A DNA stretch of 64,000 nucleotides from Chitinophaga pinensis DSM 2588 (lineage in GTDB: Bacteria; Bacteroidota; Bacteroidia; Chitinophagales; Chitinophagaceae). The first letter of the stretch is position 1; each line of letters starts with the position of its first letter. The notes beneath the pieces were generated by a model. It searched no databases. It saw only the letters and a program-made list of their open reading frames with translations, and had not been told where the DNA came from. Shown piece after piece: positions 50,801 through 59,165 of the stretch. Position numbers and translations under genes: made by a program. Where the stretch lies: contig NC_013132.1 of NCBI RefSeq assembly GCF_000024005.1, positions 4,830,001-4,894,000 of the forward strand. The letters run 5' to 3'.

Positions 50801-51626
50801 CACAGAGGAATATTATGTACGCGTCAGCGAACGGCTACGGCACAAGAACCGTCCGATGTATGCCATGGATATTATTCAGCTGATCCTGGAGGCATTCCCG
50901 GATATCCTGATTGTGAAATGCGCGACAAACATCGCCGCTTCAGATATACAACTGGTAATCGTACCGAAACCATTTAACGGTAAATACGAGAATACAGAGC
51001 CACATGTAGACATTGTAACACTATACCGTATTCATGGTTTCATTGCCAACCTGCTGCCGCCTTTTATCAAAGTGACAGTCCATCACCCGGTATATGAAAA
51101 AGTGAAGATCGTATGTGATGTACGGTTTATTGATAAGGCCAGTCTGACGGACAAAAACTACTACCTGACCCAGTTACAGAATGATATCAGCCGTTATCTC
51201 ACCCCCTGGTTGTTTGATACGCATACGGAAGTGAAGATGGGTGGCACGCTGTATACAGCCGATGTATTGAGCTATATCAAAAAGCTGCCTTATATCTCTT
51301 ATGTAACCGGTTTCTCTATGGTACACTTTTTTGAAGAAGACGATCCGAATGGCGATTATATCCATTGTATGCTGGACACGGCTGTCAGCAATACTGAATA
51401 TGTCAGGGCATCCACAGCAGAAGCCGTACTGATCCCTGCACCACATCATTCTATCAGTGTGATTGACGAATGGGGTTACCGCGAACCGGAGCCTATCGGT
51501 ATCAGCGGTGTGATCACAGGAGAAGAGATGATCATCGGACAACATGAGCGCAGCAGCTACAAGGACGACGATGACTCGCATTATGCAGAAGGAGAAATTA
51601 TTTCACTCACCATACAATCTAAATAA
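47865..51626 (+). CDS. eCIS baseplate protein (Pvc11-like, gp6/J family)
   Basis: A 1253-residue protein. N-terminal helices (DYMRDGISQSERKLEALLPSYVKIDERSREDLL), then HIFLDAQPQSMPVTVPKGTAMVVETGAGAA, long beta-rich insertions, and a C-terminal J-like region FPSFGGRPAETTEEYYVRVSERLRHKNRPMYAMDIIQLILEAFPDI with VVIPKPF-type strands. It is the main wedge protein. Family members are 900-1300 residues, so the length is usual. Confidence 0.87.
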   Translation: MNKLFDYMRDGISQSERKLEALLPSYVKIDERSREDLLLFLSELATQFNYYNFQDEIEGDWREFLQADMLIMITAISRLDFTRWQERQSRIQEALESVSGDAKLYSLLAELFNLIFAIANQLAVHLQQLKKADQQALTWIYTDQIMESIAEDVLKMLQYEEQAILLFTPATHFRTIAVTDELALNFPSLAKKTNRAPAVFLGYQSLNEVYNDLRTKFYQVTSAAQFYLRRRPDSLQHHPHIGMLMAFTQLYSHLQEKLNKLTGQHQDYYYRNVLGLKQKPAIPDQVHIFLDAQPQSMPVTVPKGTAMVVETGAGAAPVTYRMAHDLRVSHTSIRSLRSVYVNRYRQIATENPHLSDIMEAQVYTATHEVPAPAAYIPGSLPVTSWPMLGEPQQELPRDKRTMEETEMGMILASPLLYLTEGQRTVELDFYFEPASYEKLLAYIQNFAAVTNKQETLVMNELLSSAFVISYTTATGWHKLPKHSIRSSNRAGGANAFFITLLYDVNAPAAALYDPVIHGGAYQSKLPLLRLMLNNNSFHHPYSYLPMLWLERVSLRAQVKGYRSVKLFNNAGPLSPANPFQLFGPQPTIGSFLDIRDSNVFNAYTKTFRIQLEWLELPHVENGFDEHYAAYNAGMTNDSFVAGISAFENGEIHPERNQQQLLPLFKTYTDEKGRVILSDKSTLKNIDLKKIHFPNRPLMDKEPFIADGFYNDGAIRLELAGPQDAFGHKTYMKLFPEVMAHNASRWGRKKPIPNMPYTPLVKSISIDYVLEQAEILKPEKAGEEAQTLQIFHLYPFGHRQAYPSSFQGDFTLLPTFEDRSSLYIGLDGMQPQEEISLLFQLEEKHRNHTRINKKPDLHWSYLYNDRWVPFNSSHILTDTTQLFLNSGVVSLKTPPINCSGNTRLDKQLQWLRLSSPEEMQFRPMIKGLFVNAAIACRDQSDTIVSTSLPSMSIKALQHELKGIQRVWQLFPSFGGRPAETTEEYYVRVSERLRHKNRPMYAMDIIQLILEAFPDILIVKCATNIAASDIQLVIVPKPFNGKYENTEPHVDIVTLYRIHGFIANLLPPFIKVTVHHPVYEKVKIVCDVRFIDKASLTDKNYYLTQLQNDISRYLTPWLFDTHTEVKMGGTLYTADVLSYIKKLPYISYVTGFSMVHFFEEDDPNGDYIHCMLDTAVSNTEYVRASTAEAVLIPAPHHSISVIDEWGYREPEPIGISGVITGEEMIIGQHERSSYKDDDDSHYAEGEIISLTIQSK

Positions 51627-51632
51627 CCGACT

Positions 51633-52421
51633 ATGGCGACGAAAAATAACACCAAAATATATGGCAGGGAAGAGCTGAAGGAGCATTTCCGCAATGGGAA
51701 ACTGCCCACAGAGCACCACTTCGCACACCTGATTGATTCTACTATCAATAAACAGGAAGACGGCTTTTCGAAAGACGAAGAGAACGGGATGCTGGTGGCC
51801 GCATTGGGCAGTTCTAAACGCCTGGTGTCTTTCTATCGTACCAACGATGACCTGGAACCTTTCTTTCTGATGGAGAAAGACGAGCGGGAGAATCCCGGTT
51901 TCCGGATGCAGCCGCATACCAATGGGGCCGATGAACCTTCCACAGATGCCAGGAGCTTCTTCCTGCATCAGAACGGAAATATGGGCGTAGGTACCCGGTG
52001 TAACCCCTGTTATAAAATGGAGGTAACCGGTTTCATTGCCATGGAAGGAAGGGTAGGTACCTACCGGATAGGGAAGGTGCCTGCGGATGGGAAGTGGCAT
52101 GAGATTATCGGCGGACTGGATAACTGTCAGGCATTTGAAGTGATTGCCAGAACCGGCCGACGTAACTCCGGCCGTTTTGCCATTATGCACGCCTATGCGG
52201 TAAGCGCTTTTAATAAATGGTCCTGGGGAAGGATCAGGAAGACTTCTGCACATTATGGTTTCTTCTGGAACCGCCTGCGTTTGCGCTGGAAAGGAAGTAC
52301 CCATCATTATGGCTTACAGCTGCGTACCAACAGCAATTATGGACCTGATGTAGAAATCTATTACCGTATCACCCGTCTCTGGGACGATACCGCATTTATG
52401 CCGAAGGAATACTACCACTAA
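51633..52421 (+). CDS. Putative eCIS fibre or adhesin, 262 aa
   Basis: Lies between the two baseplate genes. Contains FFLHQNGNMGVGTRCNPCYKMEVTGFIAMEGRVGTYRIGKVPADGKWHEIIGGLDNCQAFEVIARTG, the fibre-to-head transition seen in tail fibres, followed by a beta-rich, aromatic and basic C-terminus that could be a receptor domain. There is no obvious Pvc13-type long fibre in the operon, so this may be the receptor-binding part. Confidence 0.55.
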   Translation: MATKNNTKIYGREELKEHFRNGKLPTEHHFAHLIDSTINKQEDGFSKDEENGMLVAALGSSKRLVSFYRTNDDLEPFFLMEKDERENPGFRMQPHTNGADEPSTDARSFFLHQNGNMGVGTRCNPCYKMEVTGFIAMEGRVGTYRIGKVPADGKWHEIIGGLDNCQAFEVIARTGRRNSGRFAIMHAYAVSAFNKWSWGRIRKTSAHYGFFWNRLRLRWKGSTHHYGLQLRTNSNYGPDVEIYYRITRLWDDTAFMPKEYYH

Positions 52422-52430
52422 GTTTTGTCA

Positions 52431-55196
52431 ATGAAGCAAATTCCCCTACAGATCAGCCGTGACAAAGAAAGGGATAATACCCTTGACTTTACCAGACTCA
52501 GAGCGGAAGCACTGACCCTGGTACAGGAACTGTCCGGTCATGTCTGGACAGATTATAACCTGCATGATCCCGGTGTTACGATACTGGAACAGCTTTGTTT
52601 TGCGCTGACGGACCTGGCTTATAAAACAGATTTTCCCATCAATGAAATTCTGGCGGATAAAGAAGGTAGGATCAATCCGCGGGATAACGTATTCTTCAGC
52701 AAAGCAGATATATTGAATTCCGGTCCGATCAGCATATCCGACTTCCGGAAACTGGTCCTTGACCAGGTAGATCGTATTGAAAACGTCTGGATCGAACCGG
52801 TTATGTCCGACTATACGCCCGGCGCCTCCAAAGGGGTGTTCAGGGTACTGATTCAGCCGGATGATGCATTGACCAGGGAACTGGAAACCAATATCGCAGC
52901 TGCGGAGAAGATGGTGGAAGTAGTGAGAAACTGTCTGATGCGGAACCGGAACCTGGGTGAGAATTTTGAAGAGATTTCCATTCTCAAGGCACAGCATATT
53001 TCCATCAAGGCGACGATCATGGTGGATGCGCATTACCCGGTAAAAGAAACACTGGCGTATATCTGTAATGCCATAGAACAGGTCGTACATCCGCCGGTAC
53101 GTTTTATTTCAGAAGCAGAATTGCTGGAAGCCGGTTATGCCACAGAAGATATTTACCAGGGCCCCGAACTAAGCAAAGGATTTGTGCCGGATGAAGACCT
53201 GCGGGAAAGAAAACCACAGGTAGATCCTTCTGAAATGGTGAAGGCGATTTCCCAGTTGCCCGGCGTGATCCAGGTGAAGTTTCTGCATGTTTCTTCTGAC
53301 GGGGTGAATTTCAGCAGTAAACCTATTATCATACAACCCGGTTATTATCCTTATGTCGATATCACCGACGCGAGGAATGATATCGGGATATTCAGCGATC
53401 AGTTTGAACAGCATTCCCGTGATGCCGTGTTCTGGAATGTGTTCCGTAAGATCAGGGAGACGCGTAAAAGGCATTATACGGCACAGGAAAAGGGGCTGGC
53501 AGATCATTCACTGGAAGGTGCTTATCGCAATAGTACCCAGTATTATTCCTTACAGCATTTCTTCCCGGCGATTTATGGTACCGGAGAAGAACAGTTGTCC
53601 AGGCACGAACCTCCGATACGAATTGCGCAGGCAAAGCAATTAAAGGCTTATTTGTTGTTCTTCGAACAGATTCTGGCCGACTACCTGGCGCAGCTGGGGA
53701 ATCTCTCTGCTATCTTTTCCCCGGATATTGACAGCGTTCCTGCTTCCACTTATTTCTCACAACCGCTATATGATGTACCGCATGTAAAACACCTGCTGAA
53801 GGCATTTACAGAAAGCGGTAAAACATGGGAAGATTTCAAGAAAGATAAAGACAACGACTATGTAAGCGCCCTGCGCGAAATGGCCGAAGGCGATGCCTTA
53901 TACCAGCAAAGAAAGATCCGCATTTTTGATCATTTGCTGGCACGTTTCAACATTGTCGTGCCGAGATATCCTGTGAGTCTGTATGATCTCTTATATCATC
54001 CACCGGATGAAAAGATCCGTATCAACTGCGAACTACGCTGGAAAGCGGGTATCCTGCAACAGCTACCGGTATTGCTGAAAGGGAAGATTCAGGGTTACAA
54101 CTATATGATGGATCCGGAAATGAGTGGTGTGTTTTCCGGTTATCAGCAGTGGATCTATAAGATGCTGCATATCGAGCGTGATGTAAAACAACCGCTGACA
54201 GCAGTATTTGACAGAGATCACCTTGATATGAGCGTATCCGGCGCCTGGCATCCGGTACCGATCGCAAAGCAATTGCAGGTAAACGGGGAGAGCATCTGGT
54301 TCAACGATGATATTCCGGATACGGCGATCGACACAAAACAATATCACTTTGGTCACCAACCGATTTCTTTACTGAAGTTTGGTACGGATCAGTCTCACTA
54401 CCGTATTGTAGAGGATGAAGGGAATGGGTATTACGTCGTGTTGTACAAAGCTCCTGGTCAGCATACCTGGCACGCCGCGGCCAAACACAGGGACCGGGAA
54501 GCCGCCATTACAGCAATGCACCAGATGATCCGCCATCTGCAGGTAATCAGCGCTGATTCGGAAGGATTTTATATCGTAGAACATACCTTACTGAAACCAA
54601 CACTGCGCATGAGAGCCTATGGTTTCCGGCTATTATCCTTTGGCGGTAAATTATTGCTGGAATTAAGGTTGATGCGCACTTTTGAAGAGCGCGAAAATAT
54701 CCTGAAACGCCTGTTGGAAACAAACTGGGAGGCGATGTCTCCTGCTGATATGTACCAGCAGCTGACCACTGACTGCCTGCTCTATACACAGACAGCCAGC
54801 TTTGACAACGATATGCAGGAGATTGCCCGTATGCTGGCAATGATTGCTGCAGGACATGATGCACAGTATCCTAAGATGGAATACTATATAGATTCCGGAA
54901 ACGGACAGGCATTGCCTGATTCATTTTACCGTCCTGCTATTACAATCGTGCTGCCTTCCTGGCCGGCAAGATTTCAATATGCGGAGTTCAGGAAATTTAC
55001 AGAAGATCTGATCCGCGAACAGACACCCGTATACTATAAAGTCTCCTTCCGCTGGCTGGGGATTGCCGATATGCGCCATTTTGAGAATATCTATTTCCCC
55101 TGGCTAAAAGCAGTGCCTGATCTTTACCTGCGCGGAACAATACCGGCACAACGATCCAGGTTGCTGGACTTTCTGACTAAAAACAGGAAACCATAG
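52431..55196 (+). CDS. eCIS second baseplate protein (Pvc12-like)
   Basis: A 921-residue protein (ATG at 52431; an upstream TTG is possible). VWTDYNLHDPGVTILEQLCFALTDLAYKTDFPINEIL near residues 36-72 is the recognisable family motif, analogous to gp6/gp7-type wedge starts. Conserved RIAQAKQLKAYLLFFEQILADYLAQLGNLSAIF lies in the middle and YIVEHTLLKP toward the end. It completes the wedge with the Pvc11-like protein. Confidence 0.85.
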   Translation: MKQIPLQISRDKERDNTLDFTRLRAEALTLVQELSGHVWTDYNLHDPGVTILEQLCFALTDLAYKTDFPINEILADKEGRINPRDNVFFSKADILNSGPISISDFRKLVLDQVDRIENVWIEPVMSDYTPGASKGVFRVLIQPDDALTRELETNIAAAEKMVEVVRNCLMRNRNLGENFEEISILKAQHISIKATIMVDAHYPVKETLAYICNAIEQVVHPPVRFISEAELLEAGYATEDIYQGPELSKGFVPDEDLRERKPQVDPSEMVKAISQLPGVIQVKFLHVSSDGVNFSSKPIIIQPGYYPYVDITDARNDIGIFSDQFEQHSRDAVFWNVFRKIRETRKRHYTAQEKGLADHSLEGAYRNSTQYYSLQHFFPAIYGTGEEQLSRHEPPIRIAQAKQLKAYLLFFEQILADYLAQLGNLSAIFSPDIDSVPASTYFSQPLYDVPHVKHLLKAFTESGKTWEDFKKDKDNDYVSALREMAEGDALYQQRKIRIFDHLLARFNIVVPRYPVSLYDLLYHPPDEKIRINCELRWKAGILQQLPVLLKGKIQGYNYMMDPEMSGVFSGYQQWIYKMLHIERDVKQPLTAVFDRDHLDMSVSGAWHPVPIAKQLQVNGESIWFNDDIPDTAIDTKQYHFGHQPISLLKFGTDQSHYRIVEDEGNGYYVVLYKAPGQHTWHAAAKHRDREAAITAMHQMIRHLQVISADSEGFYIVEHTLLKPTLRMRAYGFRLLSFGGKLLLELRLMRTFEERENILKRLLETNWEAMSPADMYQQLTTDCLLYTQTASFDNDMQEIARMLAMIAAGHDAQYPKMEYYIDSGNGQALPDSFYRPAITIVLPSWPARFQYAEFRKFTEDLIREQTPVYYKVSFRWLGIADMRHFENIYFPWLKAVPDLYLRGTIPAQRSRLLDFLTKNRKP

Positions 55197-55197
55197 G

Positions 55198-57726
55198 ATG
55201 TCGGATGCTGGACATATCATCCGCCGCTGGACTTTTGATATCCAGTACGCTGACAAAGACAGCGCAAAGGGCTTACAGGATAAAGTCAGCAGCCTGTTCA
55301 ATCTTCATTTATCTGCCGCAGCAGAAAAGGTCATAAACGAGGTGTTGTCTCCCGGAGAGAGCGTCTGGGTACATCAGTTAGAACTGGACCTGGGCATATT
55401 GCCGTACAGCAACTTTGAGCAGGATCTTCTGCGCATATTGCCGGAGGCCCTGGAAAAAGCATTACGGGAGCGCATCGCACAATCCGGGCAGTATGATGGG
55501 ACTGCAGGAAGACCTTTGTACTTCCGCACGGAGCAGGAACGACATTATGCTTTACTGGCGCATTACCTCCTGAGCGGCAGTATGCCCTGGTGGTCTACCC
55601 TGGAAGAAAGTAATACGTTAGAAGCCATCGTCCTGCAACTGATCGCGGCTTCACACTCACAGTTTGCGACCTTCATCGTACAGGTAGCGCAGCAGGAATA
55701 TGTACTGAGAAGGATTGCCTGGCATTTCTCCAAACAGACGGTACAGCAGATCATCACTTCCCTGGAAGAAGAACAGGCCACTTTTATATTAGGCTATATT
55801 ACCGGCGTCATCACCCTGCATCAGAAACAGGCGCTGGTCGCCCACGCGCAGAATGAGTTTGAACGTGCCGTTTGGTTGTTTGTACTGACTTACCTGGTGA
55901 CAGACAATAGCGGACAATTCAACCGTAAACAGTTCATCCGGCGTCATCTTGAAAGACTGGCGCGTCACTTCAACGCTGACTATATTCACCTGTTGTATAT
56001 TTTCCGGAAAGCAATAGATCTTTACAGGCAATACATTCCTTCCGATTCTTTTGTCACCTTCATCCAGGTATTGTACGAAGAAAATGCGGCTTTGGGTATT
56101 CATCCCGAGAATGCACAGGACTTCGCCGTATTGCCTTTTAACGGCAATGAAAACGTCAACGTACCAAGACTGCTTCCCCTGAGAGGAGTGCCACATACGG
56201 ATGTGCCCCTGCCTTTATTGTGGATCAACTATGACACCATCCCTATCAGGGAAGACCGGGAAGAGGTATGGCAACAGGCGGTGAATCTGTTCCGTTCTTT
56301 TATTGTCGGACAACCCTTGCCGGTATGGTTCAGCAGACTACAAAAAGGCCGGCAGGATATCCTGCTGAAACAGGCTGTTATCCTGCTTTTCCGTAAGCGC
56401 CCTATGTTATTGGCCGACTTATTGGATCAGAAGCCACCTGTCATACAGGCACGTTTGCATGTACACCAGTTATTTGATAAACCGGTTACGCCACTGGAAG
56501 AGAATATCCGGCATCAGCTGCAACGTTATGCAGAACAGGATACCATCCAGTTCCTGCAGCAGGCTTTACCGCATACTTTTATTCAACACAGGGATAGTTT
56601 CAGGGAGATCTGGCTGCAATATAAACAACGCTCTCATAGTGAACGACTGTCTTTCTACCGTAGTGTATTGTCGCCGGTAGCAGTACTACAACAGGTAGCC
56701 ATACATACCACGGAAGATGATTTCTGGACGATGATGCGCGACGCGATGCCTTTGTTGTGGGGTAACCATACGATTGTAGCTTTACAGCAATGGCAGCAGT
56801 TACTGGAAACCCTGGTGAGCGATAACCTGGAAAGAGAGCGGGTGAAATTATTGTTCCGTCGTTTCAATCTTTTGTGGTTATCAGGCAGGATCCAGATCAA
56901 TAACAGCGAATCTTATATCAATCAGCTGGCGCAGTTTCTGACCGGTTACGGAGAAACAACTGTGCAGAAGCTGTTACAGCATATTGTGCAGTACGATATG
57001 GCTTCGGTCACCTCATTGACACAGATCCGGAGTGCACTGCCAGTACTGCAACAGGTAACTGCGGCCCTGATTAAGGCAGAGAAACAGCCAGTCGTACCTG
57101 CGCCGGAGGAAACAACGCGTCCGGCAGTAGTTTCACCAGAAAAGGCATTGTCGCCAACAGCGCCGCAACCCTATGAAAGTCTGTTTGGGCGCCCTTTAGA
57201 ACCAGCGGCTTCAGAGCGGGAGGCGATTACGGTACAGAATGCAGGTCTGGTGTTATTACATCCTTTCTTTTCCACTTACTTCTCCCGGTTGGAACTGCTG
57301 ACGAAAGGTAAGTTCAATGATGAAAAAGCCCGTCAGAAAGCGATACGTTTATTACAATTGCTGGTAGATGGACAAACCGGACATGCGGAACATAGCCTGA
57401 TGCTGAACCGCGTGTTGTGTGAGGCGCCCTGGGAACAACCTTTAGATCCGGATATCGAAATCAGTGATGCAGATAAGCAGATGGCACAAGGTCTTTTAGG
57501 CGCTGCGATGCAGCAATGGTCTAAAATGAAGAACAGCAGTGTGGAGGGCTTCCAGGCTTCCTTTTTGCAGCGGGAAGGACAGCTATGGCAGACCGACGAA
57601 GCCTGGATATTGCGTGTAAAACAACGCAGTTATGATATTATTTTACAGACATTACCATGGAGCTATGGACAAATGCGTTTCTCCTGGCTTTCTAAACCTT
57701 TATACACCGAATGGACACTCACCTGA
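55198..57726 (+). CDS. Contractile injection system tape measure protein
   Basis: An 842-residue protein beginning MSDAGHIIRRWTFDIQYADKDSAKGLQDKVSSLFN with LSPGESVWVHQLELDLGILP, the start typical of the Pvc14-like tape measures. The rest is helical with Leu/Gln-rich repeats, then a Pro-rich linker (about 620-660), and a C-terminal conserved part (NAGLVLLHPFFSTYFSRLELL, WILRVKQRSYDIILQTLPWSYGQMRFSWL). Its length would set particle length. It overlaps the ATPase gene by 16 bp. Confidence 0.85.
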   Translation: MSDAGHIIRRWTFDIQYADKDSAKGLQDKVSSLFNLHLSAAAEKVINEVLSPGESVWVHQLELDLGILPYSNFEQDLLRILPEALEKALRERIAQSGQYDGTAGRPLYFRTEQERHYALLAHYLLSGSMPWWSTLEESNTLEAIVLQLIAASHSQFATFIVQVAQQEYVLRRIAWHFSKQTVQQIITSLEEEQATFILGYITGVITLHQKQALVAHAQNEFERAVWLFVLTYLVTDNSGQFNRKQFIRRHLERLARHFNADYIHLLYIFRKAIDLYRQYIPSDSFVTFIQVLYEENAALGIHPENAQDFAVLPFNGNENVNVPRLLPLRGVPHTDVPLPLLWINYDTIPIREDREEVWQQAVNLFRSFIVGQPLPVWFSRLQKGRQDILLKQAVILLFRKRPMLLADLLDQKPPVIQARLHVHQLFDKPVTPLEENIRHQLQRYAEQDTIQFLQQALPHTFIQHRDSFREIWLQYKQRSHSERLSFYRSVLSPVAVLQQVAIHTTEDDFWTMMRDAMPLLWGNHTIVALQQWQQLLETLVSDNLERERVKLLFRRFNLLWLSGRIQINNSESYINQLAQFLTGYGETTVQKLLQHIVQYDMASVTSLTQIRSALPVLQQVTAALIKAEKQPVVPAPEETTRPAVVSPEKALSPTAPQPYESLFGRPLEPAASEREAITVQNAGLVLLHPFFSTYFSRLELLTKGKFNDEKARQKAIRLLQLLVDGQTGHAEHSLMLNRVLCEAPWEQPLDPDIEISDADKQMAQGLLGAAMQQWSKMKNSSVEGFQASFLQREGQLWQTDEAWILRVKQRSYDIILQTLPWSYGQMRFSWLSKPLYTEWTLT

Positions 57727-59063
57727 TATCCAATAATGCAGCGGCATTACATGATGAACTGTTATGGTTTGCACAGATCCTGCAATTGCGGATGAAACAG
57801 TATTTTGAAGAAGCACATACGCAGGTGGGAGAGGAACCGGCGCCACCGGCATTGCATAACGATGCCGTCTACTCGCAGATTGTAAGGCATTATAGTATGC
57901 AGGTTCCCGAGCGACTGGTACTGTTGCTGGCATTGTGTCCGCACCTGCAACCGCAATTGCTGGATATCTTCTTTGTAAAGAACAGCACTTATGACCGTGG
58001 CTTTACAGAGTTTGGCGGGATCAAAGGAAATCAGCACGGCGGCTTTCTGCCTACGGGAGAAACAGCCGCGTTTTTATTGGCAGCGAATGACCTGCAACAA
58101 CGTCTGCAATTGCAGCAAATGTTTACGCCGGATCACTTTTTTGTAAGAGATAATATATTGAAGCTGGCCTCTGCACATGCAGATGAACCTTTGCTGAGCG
58201 GTGGTCTACAGGTGACACCGGAATACCTGAGTTATTTCACGACGGGAAGGGCTTATCAACCGCAATATAGCACACAGTTTCCCGCTAAGCAGATACGTAC
58301 CGCACTTGATTGGAGCGATCTAGTCTTAGATCCGCATACTATGCTGGAGGTAGAAGAAATCCGTACCTGGATAGAACATGGCCCCGCATTATTGCGCGAG
58401 TGGAAAATGGAAAACAGGATCAAACCCGGCTACAGAGCACTGTTTTATGGTCCGCCGGGAACAGGTAAATCATTCACGGCCTGTCTGCTGGGGAAGACGT
58501 TTAATATGGACGTTTATCGTATCGATCTGTCCATGATCGTATCCAAATATATCGGTGAAACAGAAAAGAACCTGGCGGGTGTATTTGATCAGGCAGCTAA
58601 TAAAAACTGGATCCTTTTCTTTGACGAAGCAGATGCTTTATTCGGAAAAAGAAGTGCGACCAACTCATCCAATGACCGCTATGCAAACCAGGAAGTAGCT
58701 TATCTCTTACAGCGTATAGAAGACTTTCCTGGCCTGGTGATCCTGGCTACGAACCTGAAAGCGAATATCGATGAAGCATTCGGCAGAAGGTTTCAGTCTA
58801 TGATCTATTTCCCTGTACCGGCTCCGGCACAACGCCAGCGTTTATGGCAACAGTCATTTCCTGAGGAAGCAGCGCTTGATCAGGATGTGAGCCTCGAAGA
58901 GATTGCCAGGAAACATGAGCTGGCAGGTGGCGCAATTATCAATGTAGTGCAGTATAGTTGTTTGTCGGCGTTGAAAAGAAAAAGCCGGACTATTCTCCTG
59001 AAAGACATACAGACGGGCATTCGCAAGGAATTTAGTAAAGAAGGAAAGACATTGAATCTATAA
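57711..59063 (+). CDS. eCIS AAA+ ATPase (Pvc15-like)
   Basis: A 450-residue protein. An N-terminal helical domain (1-200) precedes an AAA core with Walker A GPPGTGKS (247-254), Walker B LFFDEA (302-307), and sensor/arginine-finger context NLKANIDEAFGRRFQSMIYFPVPAP. It is a FtsH/CDC48-like unfoldase that in Pvc helps load effectors or assemble particles. Last gene of the operon. Confidence 0.92.
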   Translation: MDTHLISNNAAALHDELLWFAQILQLRMKQYFEEAHTQVGEEPAPPALHNDAVYSQIVRHYSMQVPERLVLLLALCPHLQPQLLDIFFVKNSTYDRGFTEFGGIKGNQHGGFLPTGETAAFLLAANDLQQRLQLQQMFTPDHFFVRDNILKLASAHADEPLLSGGLQVTPEYLSYFTTGRAYQPQYSTQFPAKQIRTALDWSDLVLDPHTMLEVEEIRTWIEHGPALLREWKMENRIKPGYRALFYGPPGTGKSFTACLLGKTFNMDVYRIDLSMIVSKYIGETEKNLAGVFDQAANKNWILFFDEADALFGKRSATNSSNDRYANQEVAYLLQRIEDFPGLVILATNLKANIDEAFGRRFQSMIYFPVPAPAQRQRLWQQSFPEEAALDQDVSLEEIARKHELAGGAIINVVQYSCLSALKRKSRTILLKDIQTGIRKEFSKEGKTLNL

Positions 59064-59165
59064 TTTGTTGCGCTTTGTGTGAAGTTTTTTCTACAAAAAA
59101 GCGGGTTTGCAGTCCGGTCTGCCTAGTGTAAATGCAGAGGCACGTCTTTTGCAACCGGGGTTAGC

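Noticed and set aside
40565..59063. A type VI secretion system
   Set aside because: No TssJ, TssL, TssM or ClpV-type genes; the ATPase, DUF4255, DUF5908 and tape-measure proteins are those of extracellular contractile injection systems.
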